In this document: positions 46,693-55,693 of the stretch, piece by piece
Layout of the letters: every line of letters starts with the position of its first letter
Numbering within the stretch: position 1 is the stretch's first letter
DNA from: an uncultured Muribaculaceae bacterium
GTDB lineage: Bacteria; Bacteroidota; Bacteroidia; Bacteroidales; Muribaculaceae
Assembly (NCBI GenBank): GCA_910579675.1
Contig: CAJTUF010000004.1
Span: forward strand, 1-64,000
Reading direction: 5' to 3'
DNA: 64,000 nucleotides
Notes under the pieces: generated by a model
What the model saw: only the letters and a program-made list of their open reading frames with translations
Told to the model about the DNA's origin: nothing
Database searches by the model: none
Made by a program: the position numbers and the translations under genes

Positions 46693-48648
46693 TCATTGGG
46701 CGAAAAACCTGAAGGGACGCGTAAGATCGGCTGTCGGGATTATGACTATCACCGGAAGACCATCGGGGGTATAGTCTGGCTCAGGCAGCTTGAGCAGGTC
46801 GGCCATGATTCCCTCCATCTCGGCATGACTGAGCCTTGTGCCGGCGGCAATTGCCGCTCCGCGGGCAATTGCTATAGCCGTAGTGCGCCGGAGGGCCTCG
46901 GCACTGTCTACACCGGTGTCGGCCATAGCATCGTCGAGGATGCGGCGTAGGGTCTCGGCCACGCGTCCATCGGGTAGAATCGAAGGTACACCGTTGAGAC
47001 TCCAGCTCGTGCCACCGAGATATGTCGGGTCAAACCCCATGGCTCGCAGTTCCCCCTCTATCGACTTAAGTGTCGCGCTCTGAGTAGGGGTGAGTTCAAT
47101 GGCTTCAGTAAACATCACCCCCTGGCTGGTGAGCATCGGCGACTCTCTTCCGCTCATAATGCGGTCGAAAAGTATCCTTATATGAGCCCGGTGCTGGTCT
47201 ACAATCATAAGACCGCTGCGCGAGGGGGAGAGGATATACCTGTTGTCGAGCTGTATGTATCCGGCGGCTCCTCTTGACTCGGCTATGTCGGGAGCTCCGA
47301 AATCGAGGGCGCTATCCACCACTTCGGGTAGCTTGACTTGGTTATCCCCTGCTGTGGATACATACTCCTCGGTTGCCGCCATCTCGGTCATCGGCTCCGA
47401 TCGCCGGGATGCGAAATCGGCATAGAGCTGCTCCCAGTTGCGGGTGTTGATGCTCGACGCAGCGCGTGGAGCATAACCTCCTTCATGTGGCGATGCCGGG
47501 GCTGCTGATGGCGCTGATGGTGCCGACGTTGTTGCGAATGTCGAAAATGGATTGTAGCCCGGATCGAGCTCCACACCATGGGATGCGGCGGCATCCGGAT
47601 TAAACACCGGAATCTCAGGGGCGTCGGTCATGTCAAAATCTATTCCGGCCGACGCATTGAAACGCCCCAGACTCTCCTTGACAGCCGCAACAAGAATCTG
47701 CCATATGGCGCTCTCGTTCTCAAATTTTATCTCGTTTTTAGTGGGATGGATATTTACATCTATCGTGTCGGGATCCACGTCAAACGACATAAAATAATTT
47801 GGCTGCATATCGGCCGGAAGAATATCCTCATAGCAGCTCATTATAGCCTTGTGGAAGAGCGGATGGCGCATATTGCGACCATTGACAAAGAGATATTGCA
47901 GTGCATTGCGCTTGCGGGCTCCAGTGGGGAGCCCCACAAAGCCGTCGAGACGCACTATCGACGTGTCGGTCGACACAGGGATAAGCTGCGACTCCAGACT
48001 CTTGCCGAAAAGGTCGGCAATACGGCGCTTGAGCGGAGCTTTCATCAACCGATGGAGCAGTGTGTCGTTGTGGGTAATTGATAGCTCTACGCCGGGATTG
48101 ACCAAAGCCAGACGCTCAAACTCCCTCAAGACCTGTCCGAGCTCCACGGTGTCTTTTTTCAGAAATTTGCGGCGTGCGGGGACATTGAAAAACAGATTTT
48201 TCACCATCATGTTTGATCCTGGCACCCCCGCTTCGGGTTCCTGTGTCTCTACCTTGGATCCGCTTATCACCAGTCGTGTACCCACAGTAGCATCGCGCTT
48301 CATGGTGCGCAACTCCACCTGCGCTACAGCTGCAATCGAAGCAAGCGCCTCGCCCCTGAATCCCATGGTATGGAGAGCAAAAAGATCGGCTGCCGCAGTG
48401 ATTTTGGAGGTAGCGTGACGCTCAAAAGCCATGCGCGCGTCGGTGTCGCTCATGCCGCAACCATTGTCGACGACCTGTATCAGCGTCCGTCCGGCATCAC
48501 GCAGTATGATGTCGATCGTGGTCGCTCCCGCATCCACTGCGTTTTCAACGAGCTCCTTGACCACCGACGCCGGACGTTGGATCACCTCGCCGGCGGCTAT
48601 CTGATTGGCTACCGAATCGGGCAGCAGGCGTATTACATCTTCTGTCAT
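46693..48648 (-). CDS. mutL: DNA mismatch repair protein MutL
   Basis: The 651-residue protein has the N-terminal GHKL ATPase with LLPDSVANQIAAGEVIQRPASVVKELVENAVDAGAT, DNGCGM and TMGFRGEALASIAAV. A variable linker is rich in Ala, Pro and Ser (about 365-405). The C-terminal dimerisation domain begins YIQLDNRYILSPSRSGLMIVDQHRAHIRILFD. The endonuclease motif DQHAxxExxxxE is replaced by DQHRAHIRILFD near residue 483. The second motif (CPHGRP) is also absent, so this MutL probably lacks nicking activity. The -7 box lies only 8 bases before the ATG, giving an almost leaderless message. Confidence 0.95.
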   Translation of the reverse strand: MTEDVIRLLPDSVANQIAAGEVIQRPASVVKELVENAVDAGATTIDIILRDAGRTLIQVVDNGCGMSDTDARMAFERHATSKITAAADLFALHTMGFRGEALASIAAVAQVELRTMKRDATVGTRLVISGSKVETQEPEAGVPGSNMMVKNLFFNVPARRKFLKKDTVELGQVLREFERLALVNPGVELSITHNDTLLHRLMKAPLKRRIADLFGKSLESQLIPVSTDTSIVRLDGFVGLPTGARKRNALQYLFVNGRNMRHPLFHKAIMSCYEDILPADMQPNYFMSFDVDPDTIDVNIHPTKNEIKFENESAIWQILVAAVKESLGRFNASAGIDFDMTDAPEIPVFNPDAAASHGVELDPGYNPFSTFATTSAPSAPSAAPASPHEGGYAPRAASSINTRNWEQLYADFASRRSEPMTEMAATEEYVSTAGDNQVKLPEVVDSALDFGAPDIAESRGAAGYIQLDNRYILSPSRSGLMIVDQHRAHIRILFDRIMSGRESPMLTSQGVMFTEAIELTPTQSATLKSIEGELRAMGFDPTYLGGTSWSLNGVPSILPDGRVAETLRRILDDAMADTGVDSAEALRRTTAIAIARGAAIAAGTRLSHAEMEGIMADLLKLPEPDYTPDGLPVIVIIPTADLTRPFRFFAQ

Positions 48649-48656
48649 ATCTCCTG

Positions 48657-48664
48657 CAAATTTA
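48657..48664 (-). promoter_or_regulatory. -7 box of mutL
   Basis: On the minus strand TAAATTTG matches TAnnTTTG and ends 8 bases before the mutL ATG (48648). The predicted 5' leader is only a few bases. Confidence 0.6.
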
Positions 48665-48816
48665 CACTAATTCCACTGCCTCGGCAAACCATGTTATCAA
48701 CCGCCGGTTTCAACATTGTCGACATTTTGTTGATAAAATTGTTAATAACTTTTTATCTCATTTTGCTTGCATATTAAAAATATTCATTCTATGGCGCTAA
48801 TCTCGCAAAAAGGCTG

Positions 48817-48824
48817 TAACTTTG
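48817..48824 (+). promoter_or_regulatory. -7 box of the DsbD-alpha-like gene
   Basis: TAACTTTG matches TAnnTTTG and lies 28 bases before ATG 48852. It probably drives the block that runs from 48852 through dsbD and mazG to topB. Confidence 0.6.
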
Positions 48825-48851
48825 CATTACGAATAACCCCAATCCTCTACA

Positions 48852-49331
48852 ATGTATAAGTTTTTACTGATTATATCTCTGTTATTTCTGGCTATAATGC
48901 CCGCAGCCAAGGCCCAGACACCGGCCCAGCAACCCCCTGTAGCGTGGTCAATAGCCGCTAAAATGACGGGAACCGACTCAGGAGTACTCACCATCACCGC
49001 CACTCCGGCAAAGGGATGGCACCTCTATGGCACCACACTTCCCGAAGGGGGGCCGAAACCCACCGCAATCGATCTAAGCGGCTCCACCGGAGTGACCTTC
49101 GACGGGATGCCTGAACCTTCATCGCAGCCTCTTACCGTCGACGACCCTCTCTTCGGCATGAAACTCACATGGTGGGATAAGCCGGTGAGCTTTACTGTGA
49201 AATTCCGCATTGCCGACGGACGCCCGTCGGGGCGCATAAAGGCCAAAATGACCTACATGGCCTGCGATGACAACACCTGCGCCCCTCCGGCCACCTCAAC
49301 CTTGTTCCGCAACGTTAAGCGCAGCAAATAA
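48852..49331 (+). CDS. secreted stand-alone DsbD N-terminal (alpha) domain protein
   Basis: The 159-residue protein has a Sec signal peptide (about 1-21) and one immunoglobulin-like DsbD-alpha domain. It contains VAWSIAAKMTGTDSGVLTITATPAKGWHLYGTTLPEGGPKPTAIDL and the redox cysteine pair in MTYMACDDNTCAPPATSTLF. It is clearly related to the first 150 residues of the downstream DsbD (GWHLYSTSLPDGGPNPTSVTYDL; SYQGCNDESCIPP). It has no membrane or thioredoxin domain. It may accept electrons from DsbD or be a duplicated relay. Confidence 0.82.
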   Translation: MYKFLLIISLLFLAIMPAAKAQTPAQQPPVAWSIAAKMTGTDSGVLTITATPAKGWHLYGTTLPEGGPKPTAIDLSGSTGVTFDGMPEPSSQPLTVDDPLFGMKLTWWDKPVSFTVKFRIADGRPSGRIKAKMTYMACDDNTCAPPATSTLFRNVKRSK

Positions 49332-49406
49332 TCAAGCGTCGCGCCTGCCCTCCTTAAATCATAATACGACAAAAACAATTCAAACCACCTACAAACAGAC
49401 CTCGAT

Positions 49407-51386
49407 ATGAAGCTCCGGCTACTGACTCTGGTCGCAATGATCGCGACCGTTATTGCCGCCTCGGCCCAGATTCTCAACCCCGTCACCTGGACCACTTCGG
49501 TGGAGATGACCTCCAATACCGAAGGTGTCATTAACTACACCGCCTCGATTGAGGAGGGATGGCACTTGTATTCAACCTCCCTCCCCGACGGAGGTCCCAA
49601 CCCGACCTCAGTGACTTACGATCTGCTCGAAGGCGTTGAGCTGGTGGGCGAGCTCACCCCATCGCGTCCCGCTCCTGAGACCATCGACATGGTGTTTCAT
49701 CTCAAGCTCGGATGGTGGACTGGCGACGTAACCCTCACTCAGGCCTTCCGACTCACTGCTCCGGCATATAACATCGAGGGCTACATATCCTATCAAGGCT
49801 GCAACGACGAAAGCTGCATCCCACCCACCAAGGAGACCTTCTCGTTCAAGGGTGGCGACAAAAGCGCAGCACCGGTTGCCACCACTACCACCGACAATGC
49901 AAGCACCGAAAACGCTGCTCCCGCATCGGCCGGCCGCGACTCCTCGGGATGGTGGACTCCTGTTGACTTTGCCGCTGTGGGAGGCGATGACGCCGCACAG
50001 ACAGCCATAGGCGAACAGAGTTGGTGGTATATCTTCATATGGGGCTTCCTCGGAGGCCTTGTGGCTCTCCTCACCCCCTGCGTGTGGCCCATGATACCTC
50101 TCACCGTGAGCTTCTTCCTCAAAAAAGGCGGCAAGGAGCGCGGTAAAGCTGTCCGCGACGCCATCACCTATGGAGCCGCCATCATCGTGATCTACCTCGT
50201 GCTCGGACTGGCCATCACCCTCATCTTCGGAGCCTCCAAACTCAACGATCTGGCCACCAACGCTGTATTCAACCTCGCATTCTTCCTGCTTCTGGTGGTG
50301 TTTGCAATCAGTTTCTTCGGCGCATTCGACATCAAGCTCCCCTCCAAGTGGAGCAATAGCGTCGACTCCCGCGCCGAAGCCACCACCGGCATGCTCTCGA
50401 TCTTTTTCATGGCCTTCACCTTAGCTCTGGTGAGCTTCTCCTGCACCGGTCCCATTATAGGCACCCTCCTTGTAGAGGCAGCATCGGTGGGCAATATCGC
50501 AGGCCCTACAATAGGCATGGGTGCCTTCGCTCTCGCGCTGGCCATACCCTTTACTCTTTTCGCTATCTTCCCCTCATGGCTCCAGGGCATGCCACGCTCA
50601 GGTGGATGGCTCAACTCAGTAAAGGTTGTGCTCGGATTCCTCGAGCTCGCCCTCTCACTCAAATTTCTATCGGTGGCCGATCTCGCCTACGGCTGGGGCA
50701 TCCTCGACCGCGAGGTGTTTGTGAGCCTTTGGGTGGTGATCTTCGCCATGCTTGGCTTCTATCTCCTCGGTAAGATCCGATTCAGCCACGACTCACCTGT
50801 TGATCATGTGGCAATCCCCCGCTTCTTCCTCTCGCTCGCCTCGCTGGCATTTGCCGTTTATCTCATCCCCGGCCTCTGGGGCGCCCCCCTCAAGGGCGTG
50901 AGCGCTTTCGTACCCCCACTCTATACTCAGGATTTCAACCTCTATGCCGGAGGCGAATTCCGCGAGTTTGACGACTATGATCAAGGCATGGCCTTCGCCG
51001 CCGAAAACGGTCGCCCCGTGCTTATCGACTTCTCCGGCTACGGATGCGTCAACTGCCGCAAGATGGAAGGCGCCGTGTTTGACACCGAGGAGATCTCCGG
51101 TATAATCCGCGACAACTTCGTGCTCATCAAGCTCATGGTCGACGACAAGACTAAGCTCGACACCCCCTACACCGTAGAGGATGCCGGCAAGACCATCAAG
51201 ATCACCACCGTTGGCGAAAAGTGGAGCTATCTGCAGCGCCACAAATTCGCAGCCAACTCACAGCCCTACTATGTGATGATAGGCAACGACGGCAACCCCC
51301 TCGCAGTGCCCTACTACTACGACGAGAATGTGGCAAAATTTGCCGATTGGCTCGCCTCAGGCATAAGCAAATATACCGCTCAGTAA
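49407..51386 (+). CDS. dsbD: thiol:disulfide interchange protein DsbD
   Basis: The 659-residue protein has three redox modules. A periplasmic alpha domain carries cysteines in YQGCNDESCIPP (about residue 130). A membrane domain has about eight helices with LTPCVWPMIPLTVSF and LVSFSCTGPIIGTLLVEAA as the cysteine-bearing helices. A C-terminal thioredoxin-like gamma domain has GYGCVNCRKMEG. It passes electrons from cytoplasmic thioredoxin to periplasmic proteins. A paralogous single-domain partner lies 75 bases upstream. Confidence 0.95.
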   Translation: MKLRLLTLVAMIATVIAASAQILNPVTWTTSVEMTSNTEGVINYTASIEEGWHLYSTSLPDGGPNPTSVTYDLLEGVELVGELTPSRPAPETIDMVFHLKLGWWTGDVTLTQAFRLTAPAYNIEGYISYQGCNDESCIPPTKETFSFKGGDKSAAPVATTTTDNASTENAAPASAGRDSSGWWTPVDFAAVGGDDAAQTAIGEQSWWYIFIWGFLGGLVALLTPCVWPMIPLTVSFFLKKGGKERGKAVRDAITYGAAIIVIYLVLGLAITLIFGASKLNDLATNAVFNLAFFLLLVVFAISFFGAFDIKLPSKWSNSVDSRAEATTGMLSIFFMAFTLALVSFSCTGPIIGTLLVEAASVGNIAGPTIGMGAFALALAIPFTLFAIFPSWLQGMPRSGGWLNSVKVVLGFLELALSLKFLSVADLAYGWGILDREVFVSLWVVIFAMLGFYLLGKIRFSHDSPVDHVAIPRFFLSLASLAFAVYLIPGLWGAPLKGVSAFVPPLYTQDFNLYAGGEFREFDDYDQGMAFAAENGRPVLIDFSGYGCVNCRKMEGAVFDTEEISGIIRDNFVLIKLMVDDKTKLDTPYTVEDAGKTIKITTVGEKWSYLQRHKFAANSQPYYVMIGNDGNPLAVPYYYDENVAKFADWLASGISKYTAQ

Positions 51387-51407
51387 TCCCACCCGATTAT
51401 TACCAAA

Positions 51408-52226
51408 ATGCATACCCGTCAGGAAAAAATCGAAGCCCTCGGAAGAGTGATCGATACCCTCGACCGCCTGCGAGTGGAGTGTCCGTGGGACCGCAAGCAG
51501 ACCAACGAAAGTCTTCGCCCCAACACCATAGAGGAGGTATATGAGCTCACCGATGCCCTGCTGGCATCCGACAATACCAATATATCCAAGGAGCTCGGTG
51601 ATGTGCTGCTCCATATCCTCTTCTATGCCAAGATTGGCGAGGAAAAGGAGGCGTTCGACATTGCCGATGTAGCCGACCGTCTTAATGAGAAGCTCATATT
51701 CCGCCACCCCCACATCTTCGGCAATGTCGATGCCGAGACTCCAGAGCAGGTATCGGCCAACTGGGAACAGATCAAGCTCAAGGAGAAAGGGGGCAACAAG
51801 ACTGTGCTCGCGGGCGTGCCGGCCTCGCTCCCCTCGCTCATCAAAGCCTACCGCATCCAGGAGAAAGCCGCCAATGTGGGCTTCGACTGGCAGGAACCGG
51901 CACAGGTGTGGGATAAAGTGAAGGAAGAGATAGCCGAATTTGAGGCCGAGGCGGTGGCAGCACCGAAAAACGAGAAAGGCAAGCCCCTGCCCGAGGCGCG
52001 CGAAGCCCTCGCCGACGAGATGGGCGACCTTATATTCTCACTTGTCAATGCCGCCCGCCTCTATGGCATCCATCCCGACACGGCCCTCGACCATACATGC
52101 CGCAAGTTTACCAACCGGTTTAACCACATCGAGCAGCAAGCCAAGGAGCAGGGCAGGGATCTCAGCACCTTGTCGCTCGAAGAGATGGACTCTTACTGGA
52201 ACGAAGCCAAGCGACTCGGTCTCTGA
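51408..52226 (+). CDS. mazG: nucleoside triphosphate pyrophosphohydrolase MazG
   Basis: The 272-residue all-helical NTP pyrophosphatase has the two-domain E. coli-type layout. Domain 1 has RVECPWDRKQTNESLRPNTIEEVYELTDAL and KELGDVLLHILFYAKIGEE (metal-binding E/D residues). Domain 2 has WDKVKEEIAEFEAEAV and ALADEMGDLIFSLVNAARLYGI. It hydrolyses non-canonical or excess NTPs. It lies 21 bases after dsbD on the same strand. Confidence 0.93.
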   Translation: MHTRQEKIEALGRVIDTLDRLRVECPWDRKQTNESLRPNTIEEVYELTDALLASDNTNISKELGDVLLHILFYAKIGEEKEAFDIADVADRLNEKLIFRHPHIFGNVDAETPEQVSANWEQIKLKEKGGNKTVLAGVPASLPSLIKAYRIQEKAANVGFDWQEPAQVWDKVKEEIAEFEAEAVAAPKNEKGKPLPEAREALADEMGDLIFSLVNAARLYGIHPDTALDHTCRKFTNRFNHIEQQAKEQGRDLSTLSLEEMDSYWNEAKRLGL

Positions 52227-52271
52227 TCTGACCACTCCCCTCTTTAGTTTTCCTCTTACCCCCCCGAACTC

Positions 52272-52739
52272 ATGAGCCTACACCGCATCTTCTCATTTAT
52301 CACGGCTGCCACCGTGGCCGTTGTGGCAGCTAATGCCCGCACTCATTACGACTACACAGCCATACCTATGCCGGGGATGCCCTTCACATTTACCGTCGAC
52401 TCAATAGCGATGCGAAATGACGTGACCCGCATCTACGGCCATCTTTACGGCACACCCCACACCTCGGCACGCATCGACGGTTTTTTCATCCAGCCCAGCG
52501 CCAAGCATGTGAGACCCGGCACAAAGATTGTAGAGAATGAAGCCACCGACATCGACGGCTTTGAGTTTACCCATCGCTTCCAGTGGGAAGACGATGGCGA
52601 CATCCCCGTGGAGATCGACTTCGATCCCGTCCCTGAGGCAGATGTGTACTATATGCGCATCACCCACCCCAACGGATGGTATGGATTGACTCTGCGCAAA
52701 GGCAATGGTGAAAAACCAACCCGCAAAGTCGGACGATGA
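52272..52739 (+). CDS. hypothetical secreted protein
   Basis: The 155-residue protein has a probable signal peptide (SFITAATVAVVAANA, about 8-22). A mature beta-rich domain follows (FTFTVDSIAMRNDVTRIYGHLYGTPHTSARIDGFFIQPSAKHVRPGTKIVENEATDIDGFEFTHRFQWEDDGDIPVEIDFD). I do not recognise the family. Its stop overlaps the topB start as ATGA (52736-52739). Confidence 0.65.
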   Translation: MSLHRIFSFITAATVAVVAANARTHYDYTAIPMPGMPFTFTVDSIAMRNDVTRIYGHLYGTPHTSARIDGFFIQPSAKHVRPGTKIVENEATDIDGFEFTHRFQWEDDGDIPVEIDFDPVPEADVYYMRITHPNGWYGLTLRKGNGEKPTRKVGR

Positions 52740-54823
52740 AGGTTTGCATCACAGAGAAGCCGAGCGTGGCCCGCGACATCGCCAATATACTTGCCGGGCC
52801 GTCGGCTCCCAAGCGCGACGGCTTCATCGACTGTGGCGAGTATAAGGTGACCTGGACTTTCGGCCATCTGTGTTGCCTCAAGGAACCACACGACTACACC
52901 GAGCGCTGGAAGAGATGGAGCATCGGCTCGCTGCCGATGATTCCCGACCGATTCGGCATAAAGCTCATCGACTCAGAGAGCTACAAACATCAGTTTGCCG
53001 TGATTGAGAAGCTCATCAGCGATGCCGACGAGGTGATCAACTGCGGCGATGCCGGCCAGGAAGGCGAGCTCATCCAAAGGTGGGTAATGCAGAAAGCCGG
53101 CACCCGCTGTCCGGTCTACAGGCTCTGGATCTCCAGCCTCACCGACGAAAGCATACGCGAAGGCTTCAAAAACCTCCGACCGCAGAGCGACTTTGAAAAT
53201 CTATATCTCGCAGGCCTCTCGCGAGCCATAGGCGATTGGATTCTCGGCATGAATGCCACCCGCCTCTACTCGCTGCGCTATTCCGAACCGGGCAAAGTGC
53301 TATCGATCGGACGAGTGCAGACCCCCACTTTGGCTCTTATCGTCAAGCGCCACCATGAGATCGAACAATTCCGGCCCGAAGACTTCTGGGAACTCCGCAC
53401 CACCTACTGCGAAACCCCATTCAATGCTACATCGGGACGCTACAAAACCCTCGCAGAGGCCGAAGAGGCATTGGCAGCCGTAGCGCCACACCCTCTGCTG
53501 ATCGACAATGTGGAGAAGAAAAAAGGTCGCGAGGCGCCGCCAAGACTTTTCGATCTGACCAGCCTTCAGGTGGAATGTAACAAGAGATGGGGATGGAGTG
53601 CCGACACATCGCTAAAGCTCATACAGTCGCTCTACGAGAAAAAAGTCACCACATACCCTCGTGTCGACACCACATATCTATCCGACGATATTTATCCCAA
53701 AATTCCGGATATACTGAAACGCATGACCCCTTATGCTCCCCTCACCGAAAGCATCCTTGCCGGACGAATCCCAAAGAGCAAAAAGGTGTTTGACAACTCA
53801 AAGGTGACCGACCACCATGCCATAATACCGACAGGCCAGAATCCGGGCTCGCTTGTGGGCGACGAGCGCAAACTCTACCATCTTATAGCGCTGCGGTTCA
53901 TAGCCGCATTCTATCCGGATTGTACATTCGCTTCAACCACTGTCACCGCCCATGCGGCCGACACTCCATTCAAAGCCACCGGCAAGATAATCGAAGATCC
54001 CGGATGGCGCAAAGTGTTCGCATCCGACACCTCGGCTGCAAAAAAAGAAGGAACTCAGGACGAGGACGACGAAGGACGGGTGTTGCCCGCATTCTCACCC
54101 GGCGAGCAAGGGCCGCATACACCTGCGCTTGTCAAGAAAACCACCCAGCCACCAAAACCCTACACCGAAGGATCGCTCCTGCGGGCAATGGAGGGCGCCG
54201 GACGTACGGTCGACGACGAAGAACTCCGCGAGGCAATGAAAGAAAATGGCATTGGTCGCCCATCTACTCGCGCAGCCATAATAGAGACCCTCTTCAAGCG
54301 TGGGTATATCAGGCGCGAGCGTAAGAGCATCGTTCCGTGTCAGGCCGGTATCGACCTGATAGCCACCATCAACGAGGAACTACTCAAGAGCGCCAAGCTC
54401 ACCGGACTGTGGGAAAACAAGCTGCGTCGCATAGAGCGGGGCGATTATTCACCCGCCGAGTTTGTCGATGAGCTCAAGAGTCTTATCAGCCAGATCGTGG
54501 TCAATGTGATGAGCGACAATTCTTCGCGCCGCATAATCGCCGAGACATCAGCCATCCCAGCCTCCAAGACATCCAAGGATGCCGCAACCGCGGAAAAGCC
54601 AAAGAAAAAGCGTGCCACACCGATCAAAAGCCTCGATCAGGTAAAGTGTCCGGTGTGTGGCAACGGCCACATGCTTAAAGGCAAAGCCGCCTACGGCTGT
54701 AGCCGGTATGCCGATGGATGCACCTGCCTACTCCCCTTCTCCGACTATCCTGCCGACCTGAAGCCCGGCGAGCTTGCCCGTCGCATAAAAAAGCGCTTTC
54801 CATCGCCATCAAACCCGGCTTGA
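52736..54823 (+). CDS. topB: DNA topoisomerase III
   Basis: The 695-residue type IA topoisomerase has an N-terminal Toprim domain (KVCITEKPSVARDIANILA; INCGDAGQEGELIQRW with the catalytic acidic residues). The catalytic tyrosine is Y307 in VTTYPRVDTTYLSDDIYP, and SIGRVQTPTLALIVKRHHEIEQF forms the gate region. The C-terminus has a zinc-ribbon (KCPVCGNGHMLKGKAAYGCSRYADGCTCLLPF). It decatenates replication or recombination intermediates. The surrounding housekeeping genes suggest a chromosomal rather than conjugative copy. Confidence 0.95.
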   Translation: MKVCITEKPSVARDIANILAGPSAPKRDGFIDCGEYKVTWTFGHLCCLKEPHDYTERWKRWSIGSLPMIPDRFGIKLIDSESYKHQFAVIEKLISDADEVINCGDAGQEGELIQRWVMQKAGTRCPVYRLWISSLTDESIREGFKNLRPQSDFENLYLAGLSRAIGDWILGMNATRLYSLRYSEPGKVLSIGRVQTPTLALIVKRHHEIEQFRPEDFWELRTTYCETPFNATSGRYKTLAEAEEALAAVAPHPLLIDNVEKKKGREAPPRLFDLTSLQVECNKRWGWSADTSLKLIQSLYEKKVTTYPRVDTTYLSDDIYPKIPDILKRMTPYAPLTESILAGRIPKSKKVFDNSKVTDHHAIIPTGQNPGSLVGDERKLYHLIALRFIAAFYPDCTFASTTVTAHAADTPFKATGKIIEDPGWRKVFASDTSAAKKEGTQDEDDEGRVLPAFSPGEQGPHTPALVKKTTQPPKPYTEGSLLRAMEGAGRTVDDEELREAMKENGIGRPSTRAAIIETLFKRGYIRRERKSIVPCQAGIDLIATINEELLKSAKLTGLWENKLRRIERGDYSPAEFVDELKSLISQIVVNVMSDNSSRRIIAETSAIPASKTSKDAATAEKPKKKRATPIKSLDQVKCPVCGNGHMLKGKAAYGCSRYADGCTCLLPFSDYPADLKPGELARRIKKRFPSPSNPA

Positions 54824-54851
54824 TCGCACCCCGCCAATGGAGCGCCCCACA

Positions 54852-55598
54852 TCAAAGCCCTCTCCGTCGTAGCTGCCATGCACGACGCTCGGAAGCCGGC
54901 ATCTGCTCACTGGCATAGCTGAGCATAACCGACGGCATAAGACTCACATTTTCGTCCAGAAAATCACGCAAGGAGTCTTTGTAGCCATTTTTCCAAGCCT
55001 CACGGAGCATCCATCCTGCCGCTTTGTGCAACAGATCATGAGGACTTGTCAGCAAGCACACCGCACGTCGGAAACAAACGTCGGGGCGTCCATTGCGAAT
55101 CAGCATCCAAGTGCTCACCATCGAAATGCGCTGTTGCCATAGCGAGTGCCCATCAGGTATGATCCATTGATCCATGACGTCGACATCAGGATTGCACACC
55201 TCATGATTGCCTACAATTTTTATGGCCGACAGATCGACCAAATCCCAATTGTTGACATACGGATGTAGAGAAAGATAGGCATCGAACACCTCGGTCATGA
55301 AACAGGTGTCACTCCTTTTCATCGCTCTGATATACTGCTCTACCATAATCAGCAGCCCGCATAGCCTGACCTCATGAATAGGCGACATCACAAGCTTTAC
55401 CGCTTCAGGCAACCGAGTGTCCTTCCATGCTTCCTTGACCACCATCCTGACTTGCGGATTACGTAGACCTACAAACATATCGCCCTCTCCATATTGGCCA
55501 GGCCCCGTCTTGAAAAAACGCAACAACTGCTGAGCCTGACGGGCATCAGCCATGCTTAATAGCGCCGATTTGATATCGGCAGCGCAACAATAGCTCAT
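54852..55598 (-). CDS. DNA alkylation repair protein (AlkD-like HEAT repeats)
   Basis: The 248-residue protein is built of HEAT-like helix pairs and matches the DNA_alkylation/AlkD family. It has FFKTGPGQYGEGDMFVGLRNPQVRMVVKEAWKD, VRLCGLLIMVEQY, NNWDLVDLSAIKIVG, and DLLHKAAGWMLREAWKNGYKDSLRDFLDE. AlkD enzymes excise positively charged alkylated bases. The NNWDLVD segment carries the conserved Trp and Asp of the active groove. ATG 55598 gives the canonical N-terminus. The upstream extension to 55664 has no counterpart. Confidence 0.88.
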   Translation of the reverse strand: MSYCCAADIKSALLSMADARQAQQLLRFFKTGPGQYGEGDMFVGLRNPQVRMVVKEAWKDTRLPEAVKLVMSPIHEVRLCGLLIMVEQYIRAMKRSDTCFMTEVFDAYLSLHPYVNNWDLVDLSAIKIVGNHEVCNPDVDVMDQWIIPDGHSLWQQRISMVSTWMLIRNGRPDVCFRRAVCLLTSPHDLLHKAAGWMLREAWKNGYKDSLRDFLDENVSLMPSVMLSYASEQMPASERRAWQLRRRGL

Positions 55599-55693
55599 AA
55601 TGAAGTGATTTAAACTAATTTCAACTTCAAAAATCAATTTGTGGGTTGTTAAAATACAGCGCACTCATATGGAAAATCGCTGACATATGGTAA

